This document shows, piece by piece, positions 9,493 through 21,615 of a stretch of DNA of 64,000 bases. The translations under genes and the position numbers were made by a program. Origin of the DNA: Costus lasius (lineage: Eukaryota; Streptophyta; Magnoliopsida; Zingiberales; Costaceae); contig CM050454.1 of NCBI GenBank assembly GCA_027563935.2, forward strand, positions 77,954,596 to 78,018,595, given 5' to 3'. Under the pieces are notes generated by a model that saw only the letters and a list, made by a program, of their open reading frames with translations, ran no database searches and was not told the origin of the DNA. Numbering within the stretch: the first letter of the stretch is position 1; the number at the start of each line of letters is the position of its first letter.

Positions 9493-12400
9493 ATGAGCTT
9501 CAATGTGCGATCCCTACTGGAAAGGGAGAAGTTTGCTGGGCCAAACTTCTCAGACTGGTACGGACACCTTAAGATTGTTCTTAAGGCTGAGAGGAAACTG
9601 TATGTCCTCGAGACGGCTATACCGCCTCAACCCGCTCCGAACGCCGCAAGGGCGGTTAGGGAAGCCTATGAAAAGCATGTCAATGATAGCATTGATGTCG
9701 CTTGCTTGATGCTAGCCTCTATGACACCACAGCTGCAGCGTCAGCATGAGGATATGTCTGCTATAGAAATTATAGCAAACCTCAAGATGCTGTATGCTGC
9801 ACAGGCGAGGACTGAATGCTATAATTTGACCAAGCTTTTCTTTCAGAGCAAACTGGCTGAAGGGAGTCCAGTGGGAGCTCATGTGCTCAAGATGATTGGG
9901 CATAAAGAGGCTCTAGAGAAACTGGGACATACCATCAATCAGGAGCTTGCTGTAGACATTATTCTGCAGTCCCTTCCGGCCTCTTTCGATCCGTTCATTA
10001 TTAATTTTGATATGAACAAGATCGACTGTACTCCGGCAGAGTTGCTGAATATGCTCTTGACTATAGAGGAGACTCTAAAGGGAAAGCCTTCAACCTCTGT
10101 CTTGATGTTTCCTTCCAGGAACAAGAAGAAGGGGAAGAAGGGCAAAGCCCCTGTCAAGAACTACAACAAGGCTCTGAAACAAAAGGTTAAGCGGTCGAAG
10201 GAATACAGATGTTTCCATTGTGGCCAGCTGGGTCACTGGAAAAAGGACTGTAAAGCGCTCCAAGGAGACAAGAAGGGAAGCATCGCTTCTGGCTCAGGTA
10301 TTTTTGTGACTGAGGTCATGATATCTTCTTCTTCTATTTCATGGGTGTTGGACACTGCATGTGGAGTTCACATTTGTTCAAATGTACAGGAACTCAAGAG
10401 AAGAAGGCAGGTGGGACAGCATGAGGTGGACCTACGAGTAGGTAACGGGGCACGGGTTGCTGCTGTTGCTGTAGGAGAATATCACATCTCATTACCATCT
10501 GGACTTGTATTAGAACTGAACAATTGTTATTTTGTACCTAGCATTACCAAGAATATTATCTCTATTCCTGCTCTTGTCAGGAAAGGGTTTTCCTTTGAAT
10601 GCAAGACTTCAAAGTGTTATCTTTCTCTTGATAATATTATTTATGCTACTGGGTCAATTAACAATGGGTTATTCATGTTGGACATGGAATGTTCTATACA
10701 AAATATTGATAATAAGAAAGCCAAGTATGCTGATGACAGCACCTTGCTATGGCATAGTCGTTTAGGCCATATTAACAAGAAGCGCATTAAGCTGTTGCAT
10801 GACCATGGACTGCTGGGATCATACTCCTATGAGGATATTGATACATGCAAAGCTTGTTTATTGGGCAAAATGACGAAGTCTCCTTTTCCTAACAAAGGTC
10901 AAAGGGCTTCAGGTTTACTTGACCTTATACACAGTGATGTGTGTGGGCCATTTAGTAAACATGCCAGAGGTGGCTATTCATACTTCATTACCTTTACTGA
11001 TGATTTCAGTAGGTATGGATATGTCTATCTAATGAGACATAAGAGTGAATCTTTTGACAAGTTCAAAGAGTTCAAAAATGAAGTACAGAATCAGCTAGGC
11101 CGAAATATCAAGGCACTTCGCTCAGATCGAGGTGGAGAATACCTAAGTCGAGAGTTTACTGACTATCTAAAGGAGTGTGGGATTATCTCACAGCTCACTC
11201 CACCAGGAACACTGCAATGGAATGGTGTGTCCGAGAGGAGAAATAGAACCTTACTGGATATGGTTCGTTCTATGATGAGTCAGGCTACTCTACCTTACTC
11301 CTTTTGGGGATTTGCACTGGAAACAGCTGCAAAGGTACTAAACCGAGTGCCATCCAAGGCAGTTTCAAAGACTCCATATGAGTTATGGTATGGGAAACAG
11401 CCGAGTTTGACATTTATTAAGATCTGGGGTTGCGAGGCTTATGTCAAAAAGCTCGCCTCTGGGAAACTAGAGAGCAGATCTGAGAAATGTATCTTTGTCG
11501 GTTACCCTAAGGAAACTAAGGGTTATTATTTCTACGATCCCAAAGAGAACAAGGTATTTGTTGCTCGGACGGCAATTTTTCTTGAGAAGGAATTTCTTCT
11601 GCAAGAAGCCAGTGGGAGAGAAATAAAACTGGATGAGAATCCAGAGGAAGGACAAAGTAGTCAAGCACAGTTGGATGAGCCTGAGCCAGTAGAATAGGTT
11701 ATTGAACAACCTGAGGCTCAGATATCACGGGAACCGCGTAGATCGGGAAGGATCCGTCGACAGCCTGAGCGCTATGACGGAGTCTACATCATTGATCATG
11801 ATGAACCCCTCACTTATGCGGATGCGGTCAGTGGACCGGAGTCAGCTAGATGGCTTGAAGCTATGCGAGCCGAGATGGACTCCATGTCAGATAATCAAGT
11901 TTGGGATTTGGTTGATCCGCCTCCGGGAGTAATCCCTATAGGCTGTAAATGGATCTTCAAGAAGAAGATTGACATGGATGGTAACGTAGTTACCTATAAA
12001 GGCAGGCTAGTTGCGAAAGGTTTCAAACAAATCTACGGGATAGATTATGATGAAACTTTCTCTCCTGTAGCCATGTTCAAGTCTATTCGGATTATTCTTG
12101 CGATAGCAGCATATTACGATTATGAGATCTGGCAGATGGATGTGAAGACCGCTTTCCTTAATGGAAAACTGGATGAGGATGTGTATATGACACAACCTGA
12201 AGCAGCCAATGTATTAGGTGTGAAGATCTACAGAGATAGATCTAAGAGGCTTCTCGGGCTGTGCCAAAGTACTTACATCGATAAAGTCCTGGAGAGATTT
12301 CATTTAGAGAATTCTAAAAGAGGATATCTTCCAGTCAGACATGGTCTGAATCTTTCAAAGAGTCAGTGTCCACTAACACAGACTGAGAAAGATGAAATGG

Positions 12401-13086
12401 ACAATACGCCTTATGCTTCGGCTATTGGGTCCATTATGTATGCGATGTTATGTACTCGCCCAGACGTCGCTTACGGGTTAAGCGTGACCAGTCGATTCCA
12501 AAGTAATCCAGGTCAGGCGCACTGGATTGCAGTCAAGAACATTTTGAAATATCTTCGGAGGACCAAAGATATGTTCTTGATATAAGGAGGTCAGGAAGAA
12601 CTCAGTATTGAAGGATATACTGACGCTTCGTTCCAATCTGACCAGGATGATTTCCAATTGCAATCAGGCTATGTTTTTAGCTTGAATGGAGGTGCGGTGG
12701 TGTGGAAAAGTTTCAAACAATCTATCGTTGCTGATTCCACAACAGAAGCCGAGTATGTTGCAGCCTCGGAAGCATCTAAGGAGGCAGTGTGGATTCGTAA
12801 GTTCATTCAGGAACTTGGTGTTGTTCCTTTGAGTGCAGATCCTTTGGTTATCTTCTGTGATAACACTGGAGCAATAGCACAAGCAAAGGAACCACGGTCG
12901 CACCAGAAGTCCAAGCACATACAGAGACGGTTTCACTTGATCCGGGAGATCATTGATCGTGGCGAGATCAAAGTCTGCAAGGTTCATACGGATGACAATC
13001 TGGCTGACCCGCTTACTAAGCCTCTGGCGCAGCAGAAGCATGAGAAGCACTGTAATAATATGGGTTTGAGATTTCTCAACCATTAG
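9493..13086 (+). pseudogene. Ty1/copia gag-pol of element B, inactivated
   Basis: One frame runs from ATG 9493 to the stop at 13084-13086, 1197 codons against 1294 in F. It covers gag, zinc knuckle, protease (DTAC), integrase core, reverse transcriptase and RNase H. Three lesions are visible: a TAG at 11695-11697 (CAG in relatives) in the integrase-RT linker; an in-frame deletion of about 97 codons near 12200, joining QPE directly to the later AA..VLGVKIY part and removing the YVDD box; and a TAA at 12583-12585 (TAT in relatives) before RNase H. Integrase is otherwise complete. The element cannot make its own reverse transcriptase. Confidence 0.95.
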
Positions 13087-13090
13087 ATTA

Positions 13091-13106
13091 AGTGCAAGTG
13101 GGAGAT
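13091..13106 (+). promoter_or_regulatory. Polypurine tract of element B
   Basis: AGTGCAAGTGGGAGAT lies directly before the 3' LTR start TGTTGGGG. Purine-rich GTGGGAGAT is the expected plus-strand primer. The same tract flanks the 3' LTRs of C, E, G and J; F has a variant. Confidence 0.8.
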
Positions 13107-15300
13107 TGTTGGGGTATGCCCTTAAGGCTAATGTTTGAGGCCTTGGGATTCTTTCAGTATCATGTATAAACTCTTATGTTTATAAAGGCAATGGTTGTTA
13201 TTCAGTTTGTTACATTGTCTGCTGCAATAAGTGTGCTTCTGAATAATGTCTCAATGCTGTTCAGCTTGGCTGACATGCTGTAATGTCCTTAGTCGAGATA
13301 TCTTGGTGAACATGAGACAGCCTTGATATGATTGAGACTAATATGTGTTCTAATCTTATAGGATGCTTCGAGCATGGAATAAGATGTAGACTCATGGGTA
13401 CATTGGATGTACTGGACAGACCCTACTAGGATATTCAATTGCTTGTCACAATGTGAATAATCCTTGTTTGCAACAAGTGGCACATGTCCTCTGACTTGAG
13501 ATCACTTGTGTTTCTAAATGATGATTGTCATTGTTTTGAGGTAGTTCAATATCATTTGAAACATAATGGTTATAGACTATCTTGGATGATGATCATGAAT
13601 CAGGTTAGGACACTAGTGATAGATATAGGATTGCCGTCTCCTTGATTGGAGTGTGATGTTCTAAAGGGGCCCCCTGGATGAGATGATTGAGAAAGTGTAT
13701 GGCCATACCCAGGTGACTATGTTCATCTGATCTAATCATGCTCATCATATTGGAGCTACAGGCTTGACACGCTTGTCCAATAAGAACATCCAGTGGCAAA
13801 GGAAACATGTATGCCTCGTGAAGTGGATTCACACTTGTGCTGTGGTTTGGGTGTAGTCTTGGAAGACTCTTTCCTTTATATCGGGAGACAGTGATGTGTT
13901 GCTAGATACCCCTCACTGATTGTGATAACGTAAGTTATCGTTACCGACATTTAAAGGAAACCCTTAGGGTCGCACAATTTGATGATATGGCTTACTTAAG
14001 TCAGATCGTGTGGACTGAATTGTTTCGGTTCAGTTTAAAGGGATTTAAACTCTGATTGTAAGTGAGATCTGGTCTGATCATGTTTGATTGATTAGGGCTT
14101 GAGATCGGTAAGCTTCGATCGAGAGAAGTGATGCTAGATCGGTGAGATCAAAAGCATTGAGAGATCAACGGTTAGATCTTGAACCTTTTTGGTTCAATGA
14201 GATCTAGACCATTGCTTGGGCTGGTTTGGTTTGACCATTGAACCATATACATGTGAACCGGCTCATGTGTGAGCGCATGGTTCATATGGAGTGGGATAAG
14301 CGTTTGGTTCACTTGAAGTGAACGCATAACGCATGAACGTTTTCGTTTGCTATTTTTGGAAGTTCCAAAATAGAAACGCCTCCACGTTCGGTTGTTTTCA
14401 CGCTCCATTCAACCCTTTGCTCCTTGCTCTCGAAGACACTCTCGTGTGGAGAAAAAGACGTCTTGGAGAAAGTTCGGCCAAGCAAGAGAGTTCATCTCTC
14501 ATTTCCTTTTATTCGATCAAGATACCTTGGTGCTAGGGGTGAGCATAATTCGATTTTTACCGAATTTACCGATCGGTAAATCGGTAAATCGGTAAATCGG
14601 TGCGGTAATTTCGGTTTCGGTTTTCGGTTCGGTATTTATTTTTATGTAATTCGGTTTTCGGTTTTTGGTTCGGTAATAAAATTTCGGTTCGGTAATTTAC
14701 CGATTTACCGATATATATATTAATATATAAAAAATAAATTTTTATTTATTAATCTTTAATTTTTTATCGGTAATTTACCGATTTACCCATCGGTTTTTAC
14801 CAATCGGTAATATTTTAATTAGATAATATTTTAATATTTTAATAATTTTTTTAATAGATTAATTATATAATATTTTAATATTTTTTAATCGGTAAATCGG
14901 TAAAATCGGTAATTTACCGATTTACCGATCGGTAAATACCAAATTCGGTGTAGGTTCGGTAATAGGTTTTTCGGTTTCGGTAAATCGGTTTTCGGTAAAT
15001 CGGTTTTCGGTTTTTCGGTTTTTACCGAATGCTCAGCCCTACTTGGTGCCTTGCTAGCACAAGAAGCAACAAGGGAGTAGGCAACATCTCATTGTGTGCG
15101 CATCTTTTGGAGGAGATCAGATTTGTTCTCTTCTTCCAAGCCGACATCTACACAATGGCTATGGTATGATCTATACTAGTTGTTTAACAAGTTAATCATA
15201 TGTCTATGCAAACGATTTTAAGAAACCCTTGCTTCCGCTAGAAAGATTTATGCGCCTCCTATTTGGGTTTCGCCGCCCCCTTTAGATTAGGGGACTTGCA
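13107..15300 (+). repeat. 3' LTR of element B, interrupted by a MITE
   Basis: Starts TGTTGGGGTATGCCC and ends GGGGACTTGCA. Removing the 508-bp insertion and one 8-bp duplication leaves about 1678 bp, the same size as the LTRs of C (1685 bp) and F (1681-1682 bp). Confidence 0.93.
14534..15041. mobile_element. Non-autonomous hAT element (MITE), 508 bp
   Basis: Terminal inverted repeats are TAGGGGTGAGCAT at the left and ATGCTCAGCCCTA at the right (one mismatch). An 8-bp target duplication CTTGGTGC lies at 14526-14533 and 15042-15049. The uninterrupted LTR at 7411-7418 shows the empty site. The 8-bp duplication and TAGGG...CCCTA ends are diagnostic of the hAT superfamily. The inside is AT-rich and filled with CGGTAAAT/ATTTACCG units on both strands, so it should fold strongly. 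It encodes no transposase and depends on one supplied elsewhere. Confidence 0.92.
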
Positions 15301-15552
15301 GAGGCTACCACCAAGCGTGGAAGGGAGCAACGATCAAGGAGTCGATGCATGGATACTTGTGGAGGGCGTACACTTGGGCGCCTTCAACATGGCTTCGACG
15401 TCTAGACAAGCAAAAGAGGTACATCTCTAACACATCCTTGTGTCTTCTCTCTCGCATGGATCCTTGGGACTGGAATATGTTTCGGGTGTAATGATTCTTC
15501 CGCTGCGTCCTGGGACTGCAAAATTTTAAATTAAACCCGGTATTCCCTAACA
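15301..15552 (+). repeat. 3'-terminal fragment of an E-type LTR
   Basis: This 252-bp stretch is the reverse complement of 31138-31385 and ends at the LTR terminus ...TATTCCCTAACA. No primer site follows, so it is the end of a 3' LTR. Element B's right end lies directly against it, showing that B (or its ancestor) inserted into an E-family LTR. Confidence 0.85.
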
Positions 15553-15820
15553 ACCTCGCGATCCGCAAACCCCGTTCGTGCTGTGCTTAAAATTGCTCTA
15601 GAGGTTAGTGAGTGACTTTCAGTAATTTTGGGTGCCGTTGGATTTCTCTCGCATTAGTATTGTCTTGAAACAAATTCGCACCGGTTTCCCATGTTTCTTG
15701 CTATACTTTCCGAGCAATTTGACTTCCCTCGTCTCAAGACCCTCTTATGATTTCAGTGCATTGTGTAAACACCATAGAGTACGGCACTAAGGACCAACCC
15801 TCCCATAGCAGCTACATCAG
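15553..15820. other. Unassigned DNA between two LTR fragments
   Basis: 268 bp beginning ACCTCGCGATCCGC. No open frame of note, no terminal repeats, and no match to any other part of the window. It is the best candidate here for sequence that predates the surrounding insertions. Confidence 0.4.
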
Positions 15821-16403
15821 TATGGCCATACACTTTCTATCATAGAACTATAGAGGAGCTCCATGGATATCAAGCTTCCCATAGGAAGGGGCAAATCCTT
15901 TTGTCTGTACATTGATCTTCTAATATGGGTTGTGACATACTCAATGACAACCGTTATAACCTCCCAATTACGACGAGGTGTTAGGTTGCATCAAAGCATG
16001 TCCCTAATCATACAGAAGAGTCAATGACCTCAAGTCTAAGGATCAATGCATCTCCTATCACTTGTGAGGGTAACTCATGACACTAAGTCATTGCCTCACA
16101 GCAGGTCAATACAGCATATCTATCACTGATATACCCATATGTCTGCACTAGAACCTAGTGCCTAACCAGCACATATACCAGTCTCACAAGTACCAGAGCT
16201 GTCCCATATCCACTCAGGTACATTGACTAGGGACAATCATTTGAGCAAAGATCCAATCTGTCTCCAGGGATATTATCATGTAAGTACATAATCACAGATG
16301 TAGACAAACAACAATAACGACAATGCTAGAATGATATATAAGTATCAAAGTCAAGTAGTATATAGGTTGACCAAATATAGGTCTCAGGGCATATACACCA
16401 ACA
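15821..16403 (-). repeat. 5'-terminal fragment of a D-type LTR
   Basis: Matches the start of the D/G LTRs read on the - strand (compare 29816-30399): the TATGGCCATACACTTTC block, the GGAGCTCCATGGATATC block and the terminus GGGCATATACACCAACA. It is broken at its left side. It is clearly diverged from both D and G, so it is a third, older copy. Confidence 0.85.
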
Positions 16404-17896
16404 CAAGCGCTCCTTCACAGGAGACGCGGGCAAAGTGCACAAAAAGAGTTAAACAAGGACTCAATATACTTGGAGCAAGGTAATTCCAAACATAGGACAA
16501 TCAAAGGGGCTTCTTGATGGAGCTACAATAGGTGGGAGTAAAAATGCACGAAGAAACGAGAGAGGGTCTTTATACGAGGGAAGTAAAAATGCTCAGAAAT
16601 ATAGCAGGGAAACATGATGAAATTAGTGATGAACTTGTTTTGGGCCATCTCAAATGCAAGAAAACACAACGGCACTCAACTATAGCAATTAAACTCACTA
16701 ACCTCTTAGCAAATTTTAAGCTCAGCACGTTTAGGGGCAACGGTTTGGAATCAAAGTTGGTTTGGCTTGCGTGCTTATGAACCTAACCCACCGGAGGAGG
16801 TGGGATTTACTTCTTACAAAGCTGGAAGCATACTTCGAGTCAAGGCACCAACCATGACTCTTACATGCCGGAATTGAGGCACTGACCACGATCCTTACAA
16901 GCTGGAGGCACTCTGCTCACTAGGATAACTCTACCATCTACTAGAGAACTAGGGATTAAACTAACACAGCCTCCTCTTTTCTAGAACAAGAGGTGAGGAA
17001 TAAGAAAAATGGGAAAATCCCAACGATTAACAACTCTTGCAACAAAAACCAGTCAAGGCTGCAATAAAAGACAAAATAAAACAAACTCCTACTAACTATT
17101 CTTGAAGCTAGCGCATGTACCTTCGTCCTTTGTACGGCGGCGGTTGGGGCGGCAACTAGACAAGCTCGGAGCATGCCGCGACAAAACAGTAGAACTTGGA
17201 GATCGTGGACTGGTTCATCATAGTCAAGGCTTTTTGTTGGGCCATGTTGTTGAGATGGTTGTGGTATCTAACTTGGGCCGGGCCGTCGGTGGCGTGGGTA
17301 GTAAGCCCCATGGGCTTAGGACCTCGGTGTGGACCAATAGCAGGCTAATAAGTCCCATATAATGATCTGGTGGTTGACTTGAGCATTGGGATCACTGGGT
17401 TATCATCTTGTTGGGCTCTTTTGGATCCTCCTTGGATGGATAAACATGGTATGGAGCATTGTGCATATCGAAATAGGGTCATCGGGGTGAAACAACATCT
17501 TCCAGAGTGATCACGGCCTGGCCGTGAAGGTCGTCATGGCCGTGATCAGTTGTGCTATAATCTAGCGCAGTGCTCACGACCTGGCCATGATAGGCGTCAT
17601 GGCGGTGACCGCGTTCACATCCGAAATCACTGATTTTTCTATTTTTCGCTGGGGCGTTCACGGCCATGCTGTGATGGCCATCACGCCCGTGCTTACGTTC
17701 GCTGAATTCCACCGAGCTTGTCACTGGCTGTCCCTCTTGGTCGTGATGTTGGGCACGCTTGTGCTTGGGTTCGTTTGATCTCGTCACGCACGTGAAGGGG
17801 GTCACGGCTTGGCCGTGATGGCTTCATAGGGAAAATTTTGAGGGCATCTTCTGGTCCAGATTTCCTCCCTCTTCAGCGCTTTCTTCCCCTGCATCA
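16404..17896 (-). repeat. 3' LTR of gypsy element L (outer end not resolved)
   Basis: On the - strand the pol end runs into a polypurine tract (TGGGGGGGAGT, 17897-17907) followed by TGATGC, the same LTR start as gypsy derivative H. The LTR then continues leftward for at least 1.49 kb. It contains many CACGGCC/GGCCGTG repeats around 17508-17820 and short repeated phrases about 16800-16930. The far end is not identified because a D-type LTR fragment begins at 16403. An open frame at 17479-17805 lies inside the LTR and is probably not coding. Confidence 0.55.
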
Positions 17897-17944
17897 ACTC
17901 CCCCCCAGTTTGAAGAGTTCTCCTCCAGAGAACTAGGGGGAAGG
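17824..17944 (-). pseudogene. C-terminal end of gypsy L pol
   Basis: Last ~40 codons of the pol frame of Ty3/gypsy element L, stop at 17824-17826. Acidic and serine-rich, with SLEENSSNWGG overlapping the polypurine tract, as in H. The frame is in phase with the integrase fragment at 22676-22941 when copia C and one copy of its GAAGG duplication are ignored, so the two pieces were one gene before C inserted. Confidence 0.8.
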
Positions 17945-19629
17945 TGCAAGTCCCCTAATCTAAAGGGGGGGGGGGGGCGAAACCCAAATAGGAGGCGCAT
18001 AAATCTTTCTAGCGGAAGCAAGGGTTTCTTAAAATCGTTTGCATAGACATATGATTAACTTGTTAAACAACTAGTATAGATCATACCATAGCCATTGTGT
18101 AGATGTCGGCTTGGAAGAAGAGAACAAATCTGATCTCCTCCAAAAGATGCGCACACAATGAGATGTTGCCTACTCCCTTGTTGCTTCTTGTGCTAGCAAG
18201 GCACCAAGGTATCTTGATCGAATAAAAGGAAATGAGAGATGAACTCTCTTGCTTGGCCGAACTTTCTCCAAGACGTCTCTTTCTCCACACGAGAGTGTCG
18301 TCGAGAGCAAGGAGCAAAGGGTTGAATGGAGAGTGAAACCAACCGAACGTGGAGGCGTTTCTATTTTGGAACTTCCAAAAATAGCAAACGAAAACGTTCA
18401 TGCGTTATGCGTTCACTTCAAGTGAACCAAACGCTTATCCCACTCCATATGAACCATGCGCTCACACATGAGCCGGTTCACATGTATATGGTTCAATGGT
18501 CAAACCAAACCAGCCCAAGCTATGGTCTAGATCTCATTGAACCAAAAAGGTTCAAGATCTAACCGTTGATCTCTCAATGCTTTTGATCTCACCGATCTAG
18601 CATCACTTCTCTCGATCGAAGCTTACCGATCTCAAGCCCTAATCAATCAAACATGATCAGACCAGATCTCACTTACAATCAGAGTTTAAATCCCTTTAAA
18701 TTGAACCGAAACAATTCAGTCCACACGATCTGACTTAAGTAAGCCATATCATCAAATTGTGCTACCCTAAGGGTTTCCTTTAAATGTCGGTAACGATAAC
18801 TTACGTTATCACAATCAGTGAGGGGAATCTAGCAACACATCACTGTCTCCCGATATAAAGGAAAGAGTCTTCCAAGACTACACCCAAACCACAGCACAAG
18901 TGTGAATCCACTTCACGAGGCATACATGTTTCCTTTGCCACTGGATGTTCTTATTGGACAAGCGTGTCAAGCCTGTAGCTCCAATATGATGAGCATGATT
19001 AGATCAGATGAACATAGTCACCTGGGTATGGCCATACACTTTCTCAATCATCTCATCCAGGGGGGCCCCTTTAGAACATCACACTCCAATCAAGGAGACG
19101 GCAATCCTATATCTATCACTAGTGTCCTAACCTGATTCATGATCATCATCCAAGATAGTCTATAACCATTATGTTTCAAATGATATTGAACTACCTCAAA
19201 ACAATGACAATCATCATTTTAGAAACACAAGTGATCTCAAGTCAGAGGACATGTGCCACTTGTTGCAAACAAGGATTATTCACATTGTGACAAGCAATTG
19301 AATATCCTAGTAGGGTCTGTCCAGTACATCCAATGTACCCATGAGTCTACATCTTATTCCATGCTCGAAGCATCCTATAAGATTAGAACACATATTAGTC
19401 TCAATCATATCAAGGCTGTCTCATGTTCACCAAGATATCTCGACTAAGGACATTACAGCATGTCAGCCAAGCTGAACAGCATTGAGACATTATTCAGAAG
19501 CACACTTATTGCAGCAGACAATGTAACAAACTGAATAACAACCATTGCCTTTATAAACATAAGAGTTTATACATGATACTGAAAGAATCCCAAGGCCTCA
19601 AACATTAGCCTTAAGGGCATACCCCAACA
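17945..19629 (-). repeat. 3' LTR of element C
   Basis: 1685 bp, starting TGTTGGGG and ending GGGGACTTGCA on the - strand. Nearly identical to the LTRs of B, but without the MITE, including the region where B's MITE sits (near 18211). A poly-C run at about 17966-17978 differs in length from B. Confidence 0.93.
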
Positions 19630-19649
19630 ATCTCCCACTTGCACTTAAT

Positions 19650-21613
19650 CTAATGGTTGAGAAATCTCAAACCCATATTATTACAGTGCTTCTCATGCTT
19701 CTGCTGCGCCAGAGGCTTAGTAAGCGGGTCAGCCAGATTGTCATCCGTATGAACCTTGCAGACTTTGATCTCGCCACGATCAATGATCTCCCGGATCAAG
19801 TGAAACCGTCTCTGTATGTGCTTGGACTTCTGGTGCGACCGTGGTTCCTTTGCTTGTGCTATTGCTCCAGTGTTATCACAAAAGATAACCAAAGGATCTA
19901 CACTCGAAGGAACAACACCAAGTTCCTGAATGAACTTACGAATCCACACTGCCTCCTTAGATGCTTCCGAGGCTGCAACATACTCGGCTTCTGTTGTGGA
20001 ATCAGCAACGATAGATTGTTTGAAACTTTTCCACACCACTGCTCCACCATTCAAGCTAAAAATATAGCCTGATTGCGATCGGAAATCATCCAGGTCAGAT
20101 TGGAACGAAGCGTCAGTATATCCTTCAATACTGAGTTCTTCCTGACCTCCATATATCAAGAACATATCTTTGGTCCTCCGAAGATATTTCAAAATGTTCT
20201 TGACTGCATTCCAGTGCGCCTGACCTGGATTACTTTGGAATCGACTGGTCACGCTTAACCCGTAAGCGACGTCTGGGTGAGTACATAGCATCGCATACAT
20301 AATGGACCCAATAGCCGAAGCATAAGGCGTATTGTCCATTTCATCTTTCTCAGTCTGTGTTAGTGGACACTGACTCTTTGAAAGATTCAGACCATGTCTG
20401 ACTGGAAGATATCCTCTTTTAGAATTCTCTAAATGAAATCTCTCCAGGACTTTATCGATGTAAGTACTTTGGCACAGCCCGAGAAGCCTCTTAGATCTAT
20501 CTCTGTAGATCTTCACACCTAATACATAGGCTGCTTCTCCTAGATCTTTCATCTGGAAACATTTTCTTAACCATGCTTTAACAGCATGCAGTTCAGGAAT
20601 ATCGTTTCCAATGATTAAGATATCATCGACGTAGAGGACTAGGAAAGTAATCACGCTCCCACTAAACCTCTTATATACACACGGGTCATCTTCATTCTTG
20701 ATGAAACCAAATTCACAGATTGATTCATCAAAACGAATATTCCAGCTTCTAGATGCTTGCTTAAGTCCATAAATTGACTTCTTTAACTTGCATATTTTAT
20801 GACGATCTAATGGATTAGTGAAACCTTCAGGTTGTGTCATATACACATCCTCATCCAGTTTTCCATTAAGGAAAGCGGTCTTCACATCCATCTGCCAGAT
20901 CTCATAATCGTAATATGCTGCTATCGCAAGAATAATCCGAATAGACTTGAACATGGCTACAGGAGAGAAAGTTTCATCATAATCTATCCCGTAGATTTGT
21001 TTGAAACCTTTCGCAACTAGCCTGCCTTTATAGGTAACTACGTTACCATCCATGTCAATCTTCTTCTTGAAGATCCATTTACAGCCTATAGGGATTACTC
21101 CCGGAGGCGGATCAACCAAATCCCAGACTTGATTATCTGACATGGAGTCCATCTCGGCTCGCATAGCTTCAAGCCATCTAGCTGACTCCGGTCCACTGAC
21201 CGCATCCGCATAAGTGAGGGGTTCATCATGATCAATGATGTAGACTCCGTCATAGCGCTCAGGCTGTCTACGGATCCTTCCCGATCTACGCGGTTCCCGT
21301 GATATCTGAGCCTCAGGTTGTTCAATAACCTGTTCTACTGGCTCAGGCTCATCCAACTGTGCTTGACTACTTTGTCCTTCTTCTGGATTCTCATCCAGTT
21401 TCATTCTTCTCCCACTGGCCTCTTGCAGAAGAAATTCCTTCTCAAGAAAAATTGCCGTCCGAGCAACAAATACCTTGTTCTCTTTGGGATCGTAGAAATA
21501 ATAACCCTTAGTTTCCTTAGGGTAACCGACAAAGATACATTTCTCAGATCTGCTCTCTAGTTTCCCAGAGGCGAGCTTTTTGACATAAAGCCTCGCAACC
21601 CCAGATCTTAATA
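19650..21613 (-). pseudogene. Distal copia pol of element C (reverse transcriptase and RNase H)
   Basis: Reading - strand from 21613, a short stretch of integrase C-terminus with an extra T near 21590 is followed by an open frame to the stop at 19650. It includes the integrase-RT linker, a complete reverse transcriptase with D in DVKTAFLNG and the YVDD box at 20622-20633, and RNase H with its acidic residues (GYTDAS, TEAEY, FCDN). Unlike A and B it keeps the RT core, but gag, protease and the integrase catalytic core are missing. At 21613-21616 the match to pol stops within an AAA shared with the inverted LTR piece, which suggests a microhomology deletion. Confidence 0.93.
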
Positions 21614-21615
21614 AA

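Larger units (their letters stand above)
6518..15300 (+). mobile_element. Copia element B (5'-truncated LTR, gag-pol, 3' LTR)
   Basis: The order is LTR 6518-7673, primer site 7676-7687, leader, gag-pol 9493-13086, polypurine tract, LTR 13107-15300. Apart from the missing left ~520 bp and the MITE in the right copy, the two LTRs differ at under about 1% of positions by eye, so they are a genuine pair. The right flank GAGGC (15301-15305) would be half of the target-site duplication; its partner was lost with the left end. Confidence 0.85.

Noticed and set aside
14560..15020. Tandem-repeat or CRISPR-like array of CGGTAAAT
   Set aside because: No regular repeat-spacer pattern; terminal inverted repeats and 8-bp duplication show a hAT MITE.
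1..15300. A and B as a single tandem LTR array made by unequal crossing over
   Set aside because: A's left LTR differs strongly in its right half from the middle LTR, while the middle and right LTRs are a close pair, and the junction carries filler. Two adjacent elements joined by a deletion fit better, although the array origin is not fully excluded.
17479..17805. 108-codon His-rich frame in gypsy L
   Set aside because: Lies inside the LTR and is created by repeated CACGGCC words; no homology or start context to support it.
18081..18401. 106-codon frame in C's LTR, repeated at 7219-7539 in B
   Set aside because: Both lie inside LTRs of the same family, so the repetition reflects LTR copying. 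No domain or codon pattern supports a protein, and F's and A's LTRs do not keep it.
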